Source: Vandiemenella viatica
Taxonomy: Eukaryota > Arthropoda > Insecta > Orthoptera > Morabidae
Direction: 5' to 3'
NCBI GenBank assembly: GCA_031002005.1
Contig: JARYHS010013630.1
Coordinates: forward strand, 235,297,539 to 235,361,538
DNA length: 64,000 nt
Part shown: positions 47,104 through 57,754 of the stretch, in pieces
Layout: each line of letters opens with the position of its first letter
Numbering within the stretch: position 1 is the stretch's first letter
Made by a program: the position numbers and the translations under genes
Notes under the pieces: model-generated
The model's input: the letters and a program-made list of their open reading frames with translations, nothing else
Told to the model about the DNA's origin: nothing
The model's database searches: none

Positions 47104-49254
47104 TTTTACACTTACTCTTACGACATGAAAGGGCGGATATCGATTATTATAATCATAAATTTCATAATGATGTTAAGAACCAAATTGCTTCTTTCATAAG
47201 GCTTATTTAATACAAGAAAAAGGTAATTACATGGCAGCTTGCGTGGTTAATGAAATTTTTAAAGCATATATCGATAATTAATAAGTTCTGAAACATAGTA
47301 AAATCCCTCTCTGTCCTTCTAGTTTTTGTTACTTTTTCCACAAAAGGCAATGGGAGATAACCAAAATTCAATGATTAATGAAGACTCGTAGTGAAAAAGT
47401 GAACATCGCATCTCCGTCTAGCATTATAATAACTTTCATCTCTATTGTTAGTTTATGTACCACTTATTTCCACAAAGCCCGTTAACAGTTACGAAAAATG
47501 TGTAGTGTTATGTAGTGTTAAGGAAAGTCTAACTTCAAAAACGAATAACGAGTATATATGTGTTTGGTGTATTTCGTAATTTATTACGTTTCGTGTAAAC
47601 TTTCTCTTAATTTAATAAAATTTCCTGTTTCTTATCCTCTGAGAAAAAAAAAAAAAAAAAATAGGATAAGTTGCTACCGGGTTTTAGTAATTGCTACAAA
47701 GAATAGTTCGTAAATATCAGGTACTGTACTCCCTACACGAATTTATGTATTTCAGTGTCATAAGCAAACAAATATCAACATTTAAATTTAAGCGAACGTC
47801 GCGTATATCTCTGTCTCATACTATAATTTTTTTTTTTTTTTTATCTCTGGCCTTCCTATACATATGCAGTTACTTCCTCAAAATACATTTTTTTTTTTAG
47901 CTGGCATTGCAATTACACTTCCTTTTAGGAAAATAAGTAAAAGTTACTTTAAATTTTTTTGTTAGCGAAGCAACGCCGTGGTGGCAGACGGTTTAACTAG
48001 CACTTCAGAAGGTAGCCGAGCTATTCAGTTATTGTCCAGTCATCAAGCAGAACATATTTTACTGAAGTGGATTCTGGTACAATTGCAGTAGTAAAAAACA
48101 AGACTTAAGAATTAAAAAAGCTCCATGCTATAGTTTCAACCAGCAAAAGTGTTTAGCAGTTTTATTATCTATTTAACCCACAATTTACATAGAAAATCTT
48201 GTTCACTTATTTTCCAAGCAGCTGTGTGTAGACCTATGAGTATAACTCACAATAAGATATATTACTATATTACATAAACGAATTGTTTTCTTTTAACGCT
48301 AATGACTATTTCCCATACAGAGTTATCAAGACATATATACTCAGGTACCATTGTCCCCATCATTTGCGTCGGTTTGGGTAGATGAAATCTTCAATTTTGC
48401 TTCAAAGTAATTTACATTTTAATTAAAAATGAAAGACGTTTAGACGAAAATAGACGCACACAATGATAGAACGCAAACGGATCAGTTGTTGTGGGGCTAC
48501 TGTTAGTTGTTATAGTTTACACAAAGGTGTGAACATTTTGGCTTCTTGTTTGTTTGAAAGCTGAAAGAAACTGGTGGCCACGAGTCACTAGGTCTGGTAT
48601 TTTTCTGCGGACATAGTAATAAAAAGAGACGAATAGGAGTGAAGGGTAATAAGTAGAACTGGATGCGCGGGAAAGAGCTAAAAAAAATCCGCCGCCTCAG
48701 AGTCATTTGTGACTAATTATAGACCGATATTCAAGCATCTGTGAAGCGATGTGATACCATTTCAGTTTCCGGCATCAATCGGAAAGGAGAGACTTGTCTT
48801 TTCCGCATTTTTCTTGATTACCAATAACAAATTCGGAGTTATATTCGGAAACTGTTCCTCCAGAACGGACCTAAAGCTCTGGGCATGCAGTTTTGCTTTC
48901 GAGGCAAGCAGCAAGGAGAGCTGTAGATCCGACACCAATCACAGTCGTCAGCTGGGAAAAAACACTAACTGACTGTAATGCAAGCAAATACATCAGTTCA
49001 GATTCTGAGAGATCATTTCAATTGATATCAAACAGACTGTCTTACATTAATTATGTTTGATAATGATGATTTTCGAATATGTTGATAAGAAGAAGCATAA
49101 GTCAATTAGGAAACTTCATCAGAAAGAAAATTTATCAGTCAAAAACATTAAACTGTGATTTAGAATGAGATTCCTAGAACACTGTGTATGAAGCACATGA
49201 CTTTAATGTAAATTAAGCATAGACTTTGAATGTTGGTAAATTGGAGCATTTGAA
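47104..49254. other. Unannotated stretch
   Basis: Contains A and T runs at 47643-47660 and 47826-47842. Frames at 48503-48972 carry no recognised motif. Confidence 0.35.
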
Positions 49255-49515
49255 AAGCCTGGTGATTCAGCGACTAAGGCATCTTACTGGAGACGGTTCG
49301 AAACCCTGTCTAGGCGGGGATTTTCATAAGCCTTCACCGCTGGCACAGCTTGCTGTCTAATGTGAAGTACGCCAGGAAGCTTCAGTGTTTCGGATTACAC
49401 TATGAACTGTACCTCCTCGCCAGGGCTATTAACCCTAGTTGTAACGCAGATGTGTACACATCCAAAAGCGTATTCAAGCCAAATGTAAGCTTGACGTCAT
49501 CTTAATTGGCCCAAA
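49255..49515 (+). mobile_element. tRNA-derived SINE, family 2, diverged copy
   Basis: The head reads GGTGATTCAGCGACTAAGGC (A-box-like) and GACGGTTCGAAACCCTG (B-box-like). Body pieces CTAATGTGAAGTACGCC and AAGCTTCAGTGTTTCGGATT align with GTAATGTGAAATACACC and AAGCTTCTGCGGTTCGGATT of the copy at 55382. Confidence 0.65.
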
Positions 49516-49639
49516 CGAACATATATGCATACATGAAGCATTTAAAACGTGATGCAATAGAAGTCCATAGAAAATTAAGAGGAAAATTAATGTTCTAAAT
49601 TAACGTGTCTCGGAAATGACGGGTCAGAGAAGAAATTTG

Positions 49640-49880
49640 TAGAAATCCCTCACAGAAAGAAGAAACCGAATAGTGATGCTCGTATTTGATTTGTTAGTGG
49701 AGAGGACAGTAGACGTTTAAAACTAAAACAAGAAGACCAGCAGCTTTAAATATATGAAGCAGTTAATTGAGGATTTGGGTTTTATGCGTCATGGTATGAT
49801 GAAGAGCTTGAACATGATAGGAAAATGTGGAGCATTGCGTGAATCCACTTCAGAGATTGATGACAGGGAATAAGCACACT
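49640..49880 (+). pseudogene. RTE-like LINE, 3' ORF2 tail, copy C
   Basis: The + strand reads RRNRIVMLVFDLLVERT, a decayed RRDRLVGHILRHDxL motif, then YMKQLIEDLGF and GMMKSL, followed in a shifted frame by DRKMWSIA, matching the YMKQIIEDVGC...DRRRWRIA end of the other RTE tails. It is on the opposite strand from copies A and B. Confidence 0.65.
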
Positions 49881-50318
49881 TTAAAAAATAAAAATAGTAA
49901 TAGTATCTGCATGAACTTCTAGAAGAATTATTTCAGCTTATCGTTGATAGTACAACCAAAGCATATTTCGTTTTTCCTGTATCCTGAATATACCGCAGCA
50001 GCTAAGAATGTTTCATCATGCTTTCTATCAGATTGTATGAGCGGCAAAATATTATCAACGTGCATGAAACTGCTTGCATCCCAATCGTAACAAAAGTTCC
50101 TTCACGACCCATGCTGCTTTCGAGCGGAGTATCGGTAAAAAATCTGGATAATGTTTTGCAAACTGCTGGTCTAGTACCATCACACATAGGTCTTAACATT
50201 TCATTAACAAGCTTGTTGAACATCCTTCTCTAGAACTCACTTTCCTGTCTATAATTTATACATGTTAAATCATTTTGGTTCTGGTAACATTCTTAATAGA
50301 GAAATTACGCATCTTTCT

Positions 50319-50320
<2 letters not shown>

Positions 50321-50351
<31 letters not shown>

Positions 50352-50577
50352 CGCTTCCGCATTAACCAGCGTTCTGTATAATTTAATATATTTCACAATA
50401 CTAGAAAAATATTTTGGGATTGCATGGAGTTCACATTTGACCTGTTGCCATAGCATACGCGAAGCATTGTCGGAGCCACTGCATGGCGTACTTAGGTTTA
50501 AGATTTTTGTGCCTGACGAGGGAAGAGTGGAGCGAGTTGCAAAGTATGATGCACCCCACGTGCAACATACCAAGTAG
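50321..50577 (-). mobile_element. Poly-A-tailed retrocopy candidate
   Basis: A run of 31 T (50321-50351) follows GC-moderate unique sequence on its right; read on the minus strand this is a transcript-like segment ending in a long A tail. No AATAAA precedes the A run at the usual distance and no flanking duplication is evident. The source sequence was not recognised. A T-run expansion is the simpler alternative. Confidence 0.35.
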
Positions 50578-50749
50578 TTCAGCTGAATACATTACCAAAG
50601 CTTCATAAGATCTTCATTCTCGATATTAAAATCTTAGTTTCGATTCATCAACCACCTTCGCCTTCATAACCCGCAAGATGGCAGACCTCAATACCTCTTC
50701 TCACTTTATTATTTTTTACTTAGTGCACCACGTCTCGTTGACGTCGTGT

Positions 50750-50925
50750 TCAATAGAGATGGGATAGGACTGGCGGTAATGAACGGGGAGGAATTCGTCC
50801 ATGGCGATCCCGCCATTCGCATTTAATGATTCCGGAAAAATAAATAAAATCGAAATATAGATGGCAGCACGGCAATTCGATCCACCGTTCTCCTCGAAAG
50901 ATCACCACTCCTCATGAATCAAATC
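50750..50925 (-). mobile_element. tRNA-derived SINE, family 1, reversed fragment
   Basis: The + strand shows GGGGAGGAATTCGTCCATGG, CCCGCCATTCGCATT and CGGCAATTCGATCC, the reverse of the family 1 body and head blocks, with a deletion of the CTTTTGAAGGA piece. Confidence 0.65.
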
Positions 50926-53849
50926 AAACCCGTATATCAGGCTCTAGGGCCAGATGCGTGAAGGAATCGCAGAATTTTGGCTCAGAATTCCTTCTAAGCC
51001 TCGGCAATAAATTAGCGTAACGATTAGTCTCATTTTTTGGGCTCCAACCCCCCCCCCTTTTTCCACAATTTCCATTCCCTCTATTCACTGAATAACAAAT
51101 CAGAAGAAAGTTTTTTTGGCTGTTAAGAAACTGAACTCCGGTATCCCGGGAAGCAGCCTACAGACTGACATGTGACATACAGGTCAATTTTCCTCTTCCT
51201 AGACAACATTGTATTGAAAAAATAGTTGTGGAAACGTGAAAACGTGCAATTTGAGCAGGTGAAATCCGTTTCTGTCCTGCAAGACTATTGACGTAGAATA
51301 CATCTTAGACTCGGGCCCATAATGCATGCCTCCCCCCTCCCCTCTCTCTCTCTTTTTACCACATACTCGAAAATCGAGCGTTTGCATGTGACGTTTGAAA
51401 TTGCAATATCTTTATAAAAAATAGAATATGTAATACTATAAATCATTCGACAAGCTAAGGTACATATGTCATAAACAACTTAATGTGGATCCACTATTGC
51501 ATCATCTAGCACGACCAGTGGAAAATAGACATCTTACGCACCATGCCGAGCGCGACAAAAATTATTGTCTTTGGGCTCATTGTGATCACCCGTTAATCAA
51601 GCTGTCGCCGAAATCATCACGCTGAGAATTATCATTGTATTACACAGCTATAGCGGTGATATTGCAATTGCAATTAAAGGTTGTGAATATTGTATCTCGT
51701 TACGGTATATGAGTGATAAAAATGTTCAGAAGTACCGTAAACGTATACAACAGAGTAGATCAGTTCATGATGATTCCAAAAATCAAAACTATTAATGACG
51801 AGCGTCAAGGGCTTACCGGCACCGCCTGAAAGATAATTCAGACGAGAGTGGTGCTTCGCGAACGAGTGTGGTCGATCCACGACAGAATTCATCTGCCGCC
51901 GTTGATGTTTATATGGGGATGGACGATGTGGAAAACGTAAGGGACTAGTCTTATTCATTTGTTTTTATTCCATACCTCATGAGCATAGATTTTGCTACCT
52001 AAAATCTTGCGGCTGTAGCTCCAACACATTCCCCGGCGATTTTTTGAATGTTTACGTGGTATGTATATTTTGATCGATAAATGAATTTTTTCAATTCTTC
52101 TCGTTCAGTCCGTCATCCAAGACATTCTCCTGACGCCCGGTATTAATTTAGGACAACACGGTATACATATTTGACTGTAATGCCAAGTGGTGTTAGTAAA
52201 TCTAAATAACTGATCAGATAGCACTTATGTTTAAAATTTCACTATCACAGTTACTTGACGAAAATAAGAGCATCGAATAGTTTTACATGTCATTTCTTTC
52301 CAGTTTACTCAATTATCCGCAAAAACTGGAAAAATCGAAGGTTCACGAACAGAACGTAAACAGGCCCTTATTTTTATACCCATTGTTAGTATCACACAAC
52401 GAAATATGATCTCGAATGTTAGAAGTTCTTTGTAAACACATCATTATTTCGTTAAAGAGAAAGGAATGTAACAAAATGGAAACATGTTCTGTAAAGGACG
52501 AAATAGCTAACGTGTTGTTCCGTTTTTCATAACGATCAGTAATAACAGCAACAACTTCTCAGAAGAAAAGCAAAAAGAGTTTTTTGTGGTTCTTATTATC
52601 GAGGTTGAATTATCTGCGTAACTCACTCGTTCTGCTGATTCGTTTCTGCGTGTTCGAGGCTTCAATTCAAAGAATAACATGTTGTAGTTAATATTGTTAC
52701 AGAAACTGAAAATATGGAAAATAAAGGGAGTTAAGTCAGTTGTTCCACAAATTATTTTTCAGTGCAACCCTAATCTTAATAATATTATAAATGAGATGGT
52801 TTGGTAGGATGGACGTTTGTATTTTAGGATATTGGGATATTTAGATGATTTGCCTCATTGCAACTTAACTGCTAAGTAGATTTAATTGAAATTTAGCACG
52901 GTGTCAGTATATTGTCTGGGTAGTGACAGAGGATACTACACCAAAGAGAATCCTATTTTGTTTACGGTAAAGCCATGTTTACTCTTTGCTTCTTACGTAA
53001 TTCGCAAAAGCTGCCTTTCAATTTATCAATTTTAGTTTCAGACACTCTTAGATTCTCTATCTCATTTGAATGGATCCAAACTTTTTCCACATCTTTCACG
53101 TCTCCTCACCCAACTTTGTTGTAATCTTTTATTTAGTGATGTAGAAGAAACCTCAAAACTTAAGTGTTAAAATAAAATAATGATTACACGTTATTAACAG
53201 TTTTGAGTGGAATCCCTGAGCTACGAAATGTATCTACATGGAAATTATGAACAGATGCATGATTTTAAATTTGAAAGAGTCCTTTTCTGTGGCACATACA
53301 GGCTGAGATAGGGTTTATTAGCCGCTTATGACTATTTTAAAGTTGAAGTGCATTGAGTCTTTTAGCATCGTTCACGAACTGTGTTGTTTGTTGTGACTAT
53401 ACGCCTCGTGGTTAATGGAATGCTCACGTAGAACCTGCGCAAAAACTTTGTCATTCGATCCTTTCCAATGTTCTAGCCACTTCTTATCTCTCATTATTGA
53501 AGAGACCCGTGACACCGTTTCTCACGAGTAAGGGCGATTTGTAGCGTAGGTCCCATGGTTCCTGTTGCGAAGATAACAAAAATTACATCTTTAAGGGAGA
53601 CACGTGGCCGTTGCGGCTTGGGAATGAACTGCTTCATTCTCCTTCTTCACCATCTTTTCCTAATATTAGTGGTCGCCTCCTATGATGACTTTTGCTCATC
53701 AAATGGTTAAGTTTTTGAGCTTTAGTTTTAAGTCGCGCGCACTAGCAGACGCAGAACATTTTATACCCACTCCCAGGTCGTAGTACGTACTAATTAGAAG
53801 GAAGTGCAGTGTTACCAACTGTCTGCAAAACGTGTAACTATGGACTGTG
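50926..53849. other. Unannotated stretch
   Basis: A C-rich/CT-rich tract (CTCCCCTCTCTCTCTCTTT) lies at about 51335-51357 and a C run near 51046-51056. No known coding motif. Confidence 0.35.
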
Positions 53850-53945
53850 GTGATAAGTGTCCTCTTTTTTTACCGTCCCGGAATTCGCATTGATGGCTAC
53901 GGGAAACCACCTCGAAACCACAGTCAGGGCTGCCAATATCGCGGT
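53850..53945 (-). mobile_element. SINE-body-like fragment
   Basis: CCGTCCCGGAATTCGCATTG followed by GGGAAACCACCTCGAAACC resembles the reversed family 1 body (CCCGGCATTCG and GGGGAAACCAT). The match is partial, so it may be a related family. Confidence 0.4.
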
Positions 53946-54289
53946 GCCTGCCCTCATGCCTACTCCCGTTGTATCTCTTCAATCCTGTGTCCGGCACCTC
54001 AGCGTGCTGGGCAACCCTGGACTGTCAACTCCTTCACTCTTACCAGCACTAAAATCAAACCTCTCTACAAAAGGAAATGAAAATGGTTGCAGTGCCCCTT
54101 TCTGTGAAACTCTTTGTGCGGCAAGTAGGTCAACGAGAACTTTGCTGAATTATGCTCTAGTTGACGACTTTGTTAACAATTTACCCATTCTGTGTATCAC
54201 ACTGAGTTTTTGTTGATGTTTGTGTGTTGATGCTGTGTGATAAAGCACTGTGAAGGTAGTCCGGGGTTATACTCATTTTATTTGCCCGG

Positions 54290-54640
54290 AGTGTAGATGC
54301 AGGACTGCGAGGGCGGAAATTGCAACTCTCTGCGCTGAAGAGCAAGCGAGCGTAGCGGGTGGCCCTCGAGCCGGACTGCGGGCAGCAGGTGGCGGCGGTA
54401 ACTGCGGGGGCGGTCCGTCAGGTCGTTAGTCGCGCAGAGCCAGCCTGCCGGCCACACACGAGTGCCTCGTTACCGCCACCACCAGCCGGAAAGAGGCAAA
54501 AAAAGGAGGAATCCTCCAGCGGCCAAAACTTTGCCGCTCAGGCTCCACCCATCCGCGCAGCTTCATTCTCCAGAGCGGGCGCTCACATAGCTGTGCTCTC
54601 CGTAACGCCGTTCGGTCGGCACTTGGTTCGGGTGTTCACC
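54290..54640. other. GC- and CpG-rich patch
   Basis: A block of very high GC, with many CGs, GGCGGCGG-like and GCGCAG words, ends where a MITE begins. A + strand frame spans 54359-54664 but its composition (Ala, Ser, Arg, Pro) is what GC-rich DNA gives by chance, and no motif is visible. A CpG island or a GC-rich repeat end are the likely readings. Confidence 0.3.
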
Positions 54641-54649
54641 ACAATAATA

Positions 54650-55181
54650 GGGATATTCAAATAGATGAAGCAGAATTAGTATTTTTATTTCTCACAAACA
54701 ATAAAACATATAAATCTGTGCCACACAACACTGGATCGAGGAAGGTTCATATTTTATGCCCCCGCCCATCAGTTTCATCCGCTGCCACCAACGGCGTTGT
54801 TGTCTGTTTACGTGGAAATGGAGACGCCAAAGGAGAAGACGTTCTGTGTGCTTTTCCCTATGCATATGCACCCATCTTCTACGAATTATTTTTGCCGATC
54901 GTAAATGTGTTTATGACGAGGTGGCACTTTATTGAACTTGCACGCTGCACATCAACAATGAATTCACTTTTTACATACTATGGCACACAAAACGATTTGT
55001 CCTGGGAAGTCGCCATTTCCACGTAAACTGACAACAGCGCCGATGGTGGCAGCGTTTGGAATTAATAGGCGGAATTACCAACCATTAACCTTCCTCTATC
55101 CAGTGATGTGTTACAATTATTTGTATCTTTACAGTTTCTAAGATATTAAAATGCAAAATCACCTTCTTTTTGAATAACCCC
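54650..55181. mobile_element. Non-autonomous DNA transposon with diverged 65-base inverted termini
   Basis: The left end, GGGATATTCAAATAGATGAAG, and the reverse complement of the right end, GGGTTATTCAAAAAGAAGGTG, match and stay alignable for about 65 bases (left TATTTTTATTTCTCACAAAC, right CATTTTAATATCTTAGAAAC). The 530-base interior carries an open frame at 54718-55026 without any transposase motif. I recall similar GGGTNATTCAAA repeats in grasshopper-type genomes, but that is memory. Confidence 0.55.
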
Positions 55182-55381
55182 ATGTAGCAACTAACATATG
55201 CGTCTAATTATATAAAGGAAACATTTTCACCGGAAAAGTTTAATATTGTGATTTAAAAACCTGCATAACCTGTTCACATAATAAGTATGAATATCTTATG
55301 TATTTGTATTTAATTATGTTTTGTCTACCGAGTATGACTTTGTTTAGATAGTCACGCTTTTGAGATATCATTTTTCACTAT

Positions 55382-55670
55382 AACGGTCTGCTGGCTCAGT
55401 GGTGAAGGCGTCGGACTGCAGATCTAAAGATACCCGTTTCGAATCCTTATCTCACCCGGAGATTTCCAAATGCCCTTAACCCAAACTTCACCTCGAGCAC
55501 AAATTGCTGTGTAATGTGAAATACACCCTAAAGCTTCTGCGGTTCGGATTCCAAGTTAAAGTTTAGGTCTTCTATACCCGGTATGGTTACAGGGTTAGTT
55601 TATGGCGGCTGCGATAAAAGTGGACTGCGCAGCCAGTAAAAACCGGGTACCAGGTCATTACGACCTTAAA
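55382..55670 (+). mobile_element. tRNA-derived SINE, family 2, with tRNA-Phe-like head
   Basis: The head has an intact A box (TGGCTCAGTGGTGAAGG) and B box (GTTTCGAATCC). Between them GCGTCGGACTGCAGATCTAAA aligns closely with the anticodon arm of tRNA-Phe (GCGTTAGACTGAAGATCTAAA), with GAA changed to GCA. It is therefore likely derived from tRNA-Phe. The body carries GTAATGTGAAATACACC and GCTTCTGCGGTTCGGATT and runs to about 55670, where an ACGACCTT block ends it. No poly-A tail is seen. Confidence 0.75.
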
Positions 55671-56109
55671 AGTGTAATACTGTGACTTAAATATTTGTTT
55701 ATTACTTTGGTGAAATAATAAGTAGAAATCAATCATTTGTATTTAACTAATATCCCATCATGTCAGAATTTCATTTTGCTAAGTTCGATGGTCCAGATAT
55801 CAATTTTCATTGGTTCCAGAAATCGCTACAGGTAAGTGATTGTTTCTCAGTATGAAAAGGTTTATTCTTTTTTAAACCTAAAGGCTTCTTCTTTAATGAT
55901 ACCTCTTAAAAAGTTGCAGACTTATCCAAAAATTAACAGGGTACAATATTAGGTAATTAAAGCTGATGCCACAGGTTTTCCTAGCGCATCTTGGAATTCT
56001 GTAACCTCTATAAATCGAAACGAAACTTACATTCAAGAAAGCTATTTTGGTGTCCTTTATTGAGCCAGCGTTGGTAATTCTTTGTGCCGCAGGAAAGCCT
56101 CCCTTTGGA
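55671..56109. other. Short unannotated stretch
   Basis: Between the SINE and the 3' end of the Jockey-like LINE. No motif recognised. Confidence 0.3.
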
Positions 56110-56182
56110 TTATTTTCTTTGTTCTCGGCACCGTTCTGTTATATTTTTCCAAGAAATTCACTGCATTACATAATACTATAGG

Positions 56183-56672
56183 AACGACAACATTTAAAGT
56201 ACTAGTTTTTTATTTACTTATTGACCTCAAGCCATGCAGCCCATTTAGCCATTACAAAGTTTACATGATGTCTTATATACATTAAATAAATTTCATTAAT
56301 ACATTATAAACATTAAAATAGCAGGTTTACATAATACATTAAAATGACAAGTGACATGAAATACATTTAAATAATGTATCTACAGGATACGTTAGACGCA
56401 TTAATATAACAATTTTGCATAATACATAACGACAGCATTTAAGGTAATTGTTTTTTATTTATTTATATGACCTTAGGTCATGCAGGCCATTTAGCCATTA
56501 CATAGTTTACATGATTTCCGATATGAATTTATTTAATACATTATACACATTAAAATAGCATGTTTACATAATACATTAAAATAATGGATCTACAGGATAC
56601 GTTATACATATTAAGATAAAATTTTTACAAAATACATAACATATATTGGAATAGTATGCTAACTATATTTCA
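56183..56672. repeat. Tandem duplication, 245-base period
   Basis: AACGACAACATTTAAAG at 56183 recurs as AACGACAGCATTTAAGG at 56428, and the following sequence (TTTTTTATTTA..TTGACCT.., CATTTAGCCATTACA, GTTTACAT, ATACATTAAAAT, CTACAGGATACGTTA) is repeated in order to about 56672. The two units are about 85-90 percent alike by eye. They form the 3' region of the Jockey-like LINE. Confidence 0.85.
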
Positions 56673-56819
56673 GTTATTAAACTCTTATAATTCGTGTTTA
56701 ATTTGCCATAAAAGTGCGTTCATGAGATGGACAATTTTGTATATGTTTGTAGCTAGCAGTGTTGCAACATTTGTTGCTGACGCATCTGCACCAAGTTCTT
56801 AATGAGGTTGTCGGATACG

Positions 56820-57362
56820 TCTTTTTTATGTGGGCATCCGAAGAATATGAGTTTGCCATTTTCCACACTTGCAGTATTGTTTGTCTACCACACCGAACCT
56901 ATATAGGTGTTTCTTGAAGCGTGCATGTATTTTTGAACAATGGTCGTTTACATTTTCTGGGTGTATGTGTGTGTAATGTTTACCATTCATGGCGGATGTA
57001 TGTAACTAATCTTCTTCCCAGTTTTTGTATAGTTTGACATGGGTATTTTTTAGTGGATAGTTTTCCCAGTCTCAGTTGCTTCCTTTTCCAGCTCGCCGGC
57101 AGATTCATTGCCTCTACATTTACAGTATCGTTTTCACTACTAATTTATTGCTATGTTCCACAGTTATGATTATTTTAATGATTTTTTTAAAACTCATTGG
57201 GTAGTTTTTTTGGTTTAAGTAATGATTTTTAGTGACGTTAGCGCGGGGAGTGAAACAAATTTTATAATGATATTATTATCCTGTAAGTTCCGTACTTAAT
57301 TAAGGGTTTCTAGTATTGCAATTAGTTCTGTTATCATAATAGATACTTCTCTTGGCAGTTTA
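56820..57362 (-). pseudogene. Jockey-like LINE ORF2, RNase H second part and C terminus
   Basis: From 57362 the minus strand reads KLPREVSIMITELIAILETL, which matches the RNase H segment around the second catalytic Glu (FTAELxAI; Glu kept here). RGNESAGELEKEAT near 57110-57075 matches the GNExADxLAKxA motif. Near 56905 another frame reads RFKKHLYRFGVVDKQYCKCG, the conserved 'FxxxLxRFxxxxxxxCxCG' C terminus of Jockey-group ORF2. Several stops lie between these blocks. The first half of this domain is 2.1 kb away at 59463-59575, separated by an insertion. Confidence 0.8.
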
Positions 57363-57539
57363 ACCGGCAACGCACTGCAGTCCCTCGTAATGGGCGTACC
57401 TCCAAGCATCACGTGACAGGGGCGCCAATCCGAAAGAAGACCGAAGGAGAATACTTCTCTCATTGCAGCTGCTTAAAAAACACAACTCACCGAACGACCA
57501 CGCTGCAAGCCTACAAGAAGTGTACATTGTGAATGGTCA

Positions 57540-57665
57540 TCTTCACAAACTATAAGAAGCATGTATCTCGTATCTCGCATCCAAGAAGTCTGTATCTTGC
57601 TTCTTAAATCTTTTGTATCTTGTACCACACTTTGATTTTGTGTCTTGTATCTTGTACCTGGCATT
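57540..57665. repeat. Degenerate short repeat of TGTATCTTG
   Basis: Variants of (T)GTATCT(T/C)G appear six or so times within 120 bases: GTATCTCGTATCTCGCATCC, GTCTGTATCTTGC, TTTTGTATCTTGTACC, GTGTCTTGTATCTTGTACC. The spacing is irregular. Confidence 0.65.
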
Positions 57666-57754
57666 GATACCTTGAATCATACAACTTGTTTTTGCACCTA
57701 GCACCATACATATTCGAATTTTTTAAACAATTCCTAGGAAAGTAATAAACCAAA

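Noticed and set aside
53857..54216. 119-codon + strand frame
   Set aside because: Starts inside a SINE-like fragment and shows no motif; an overlapping frame is also open.
54718..55026. 102-codon + strand frame inside the MITE
   Set aside because: It has no transposase motif, and another frame with METPKEK seems equally likely; too decayed to call.
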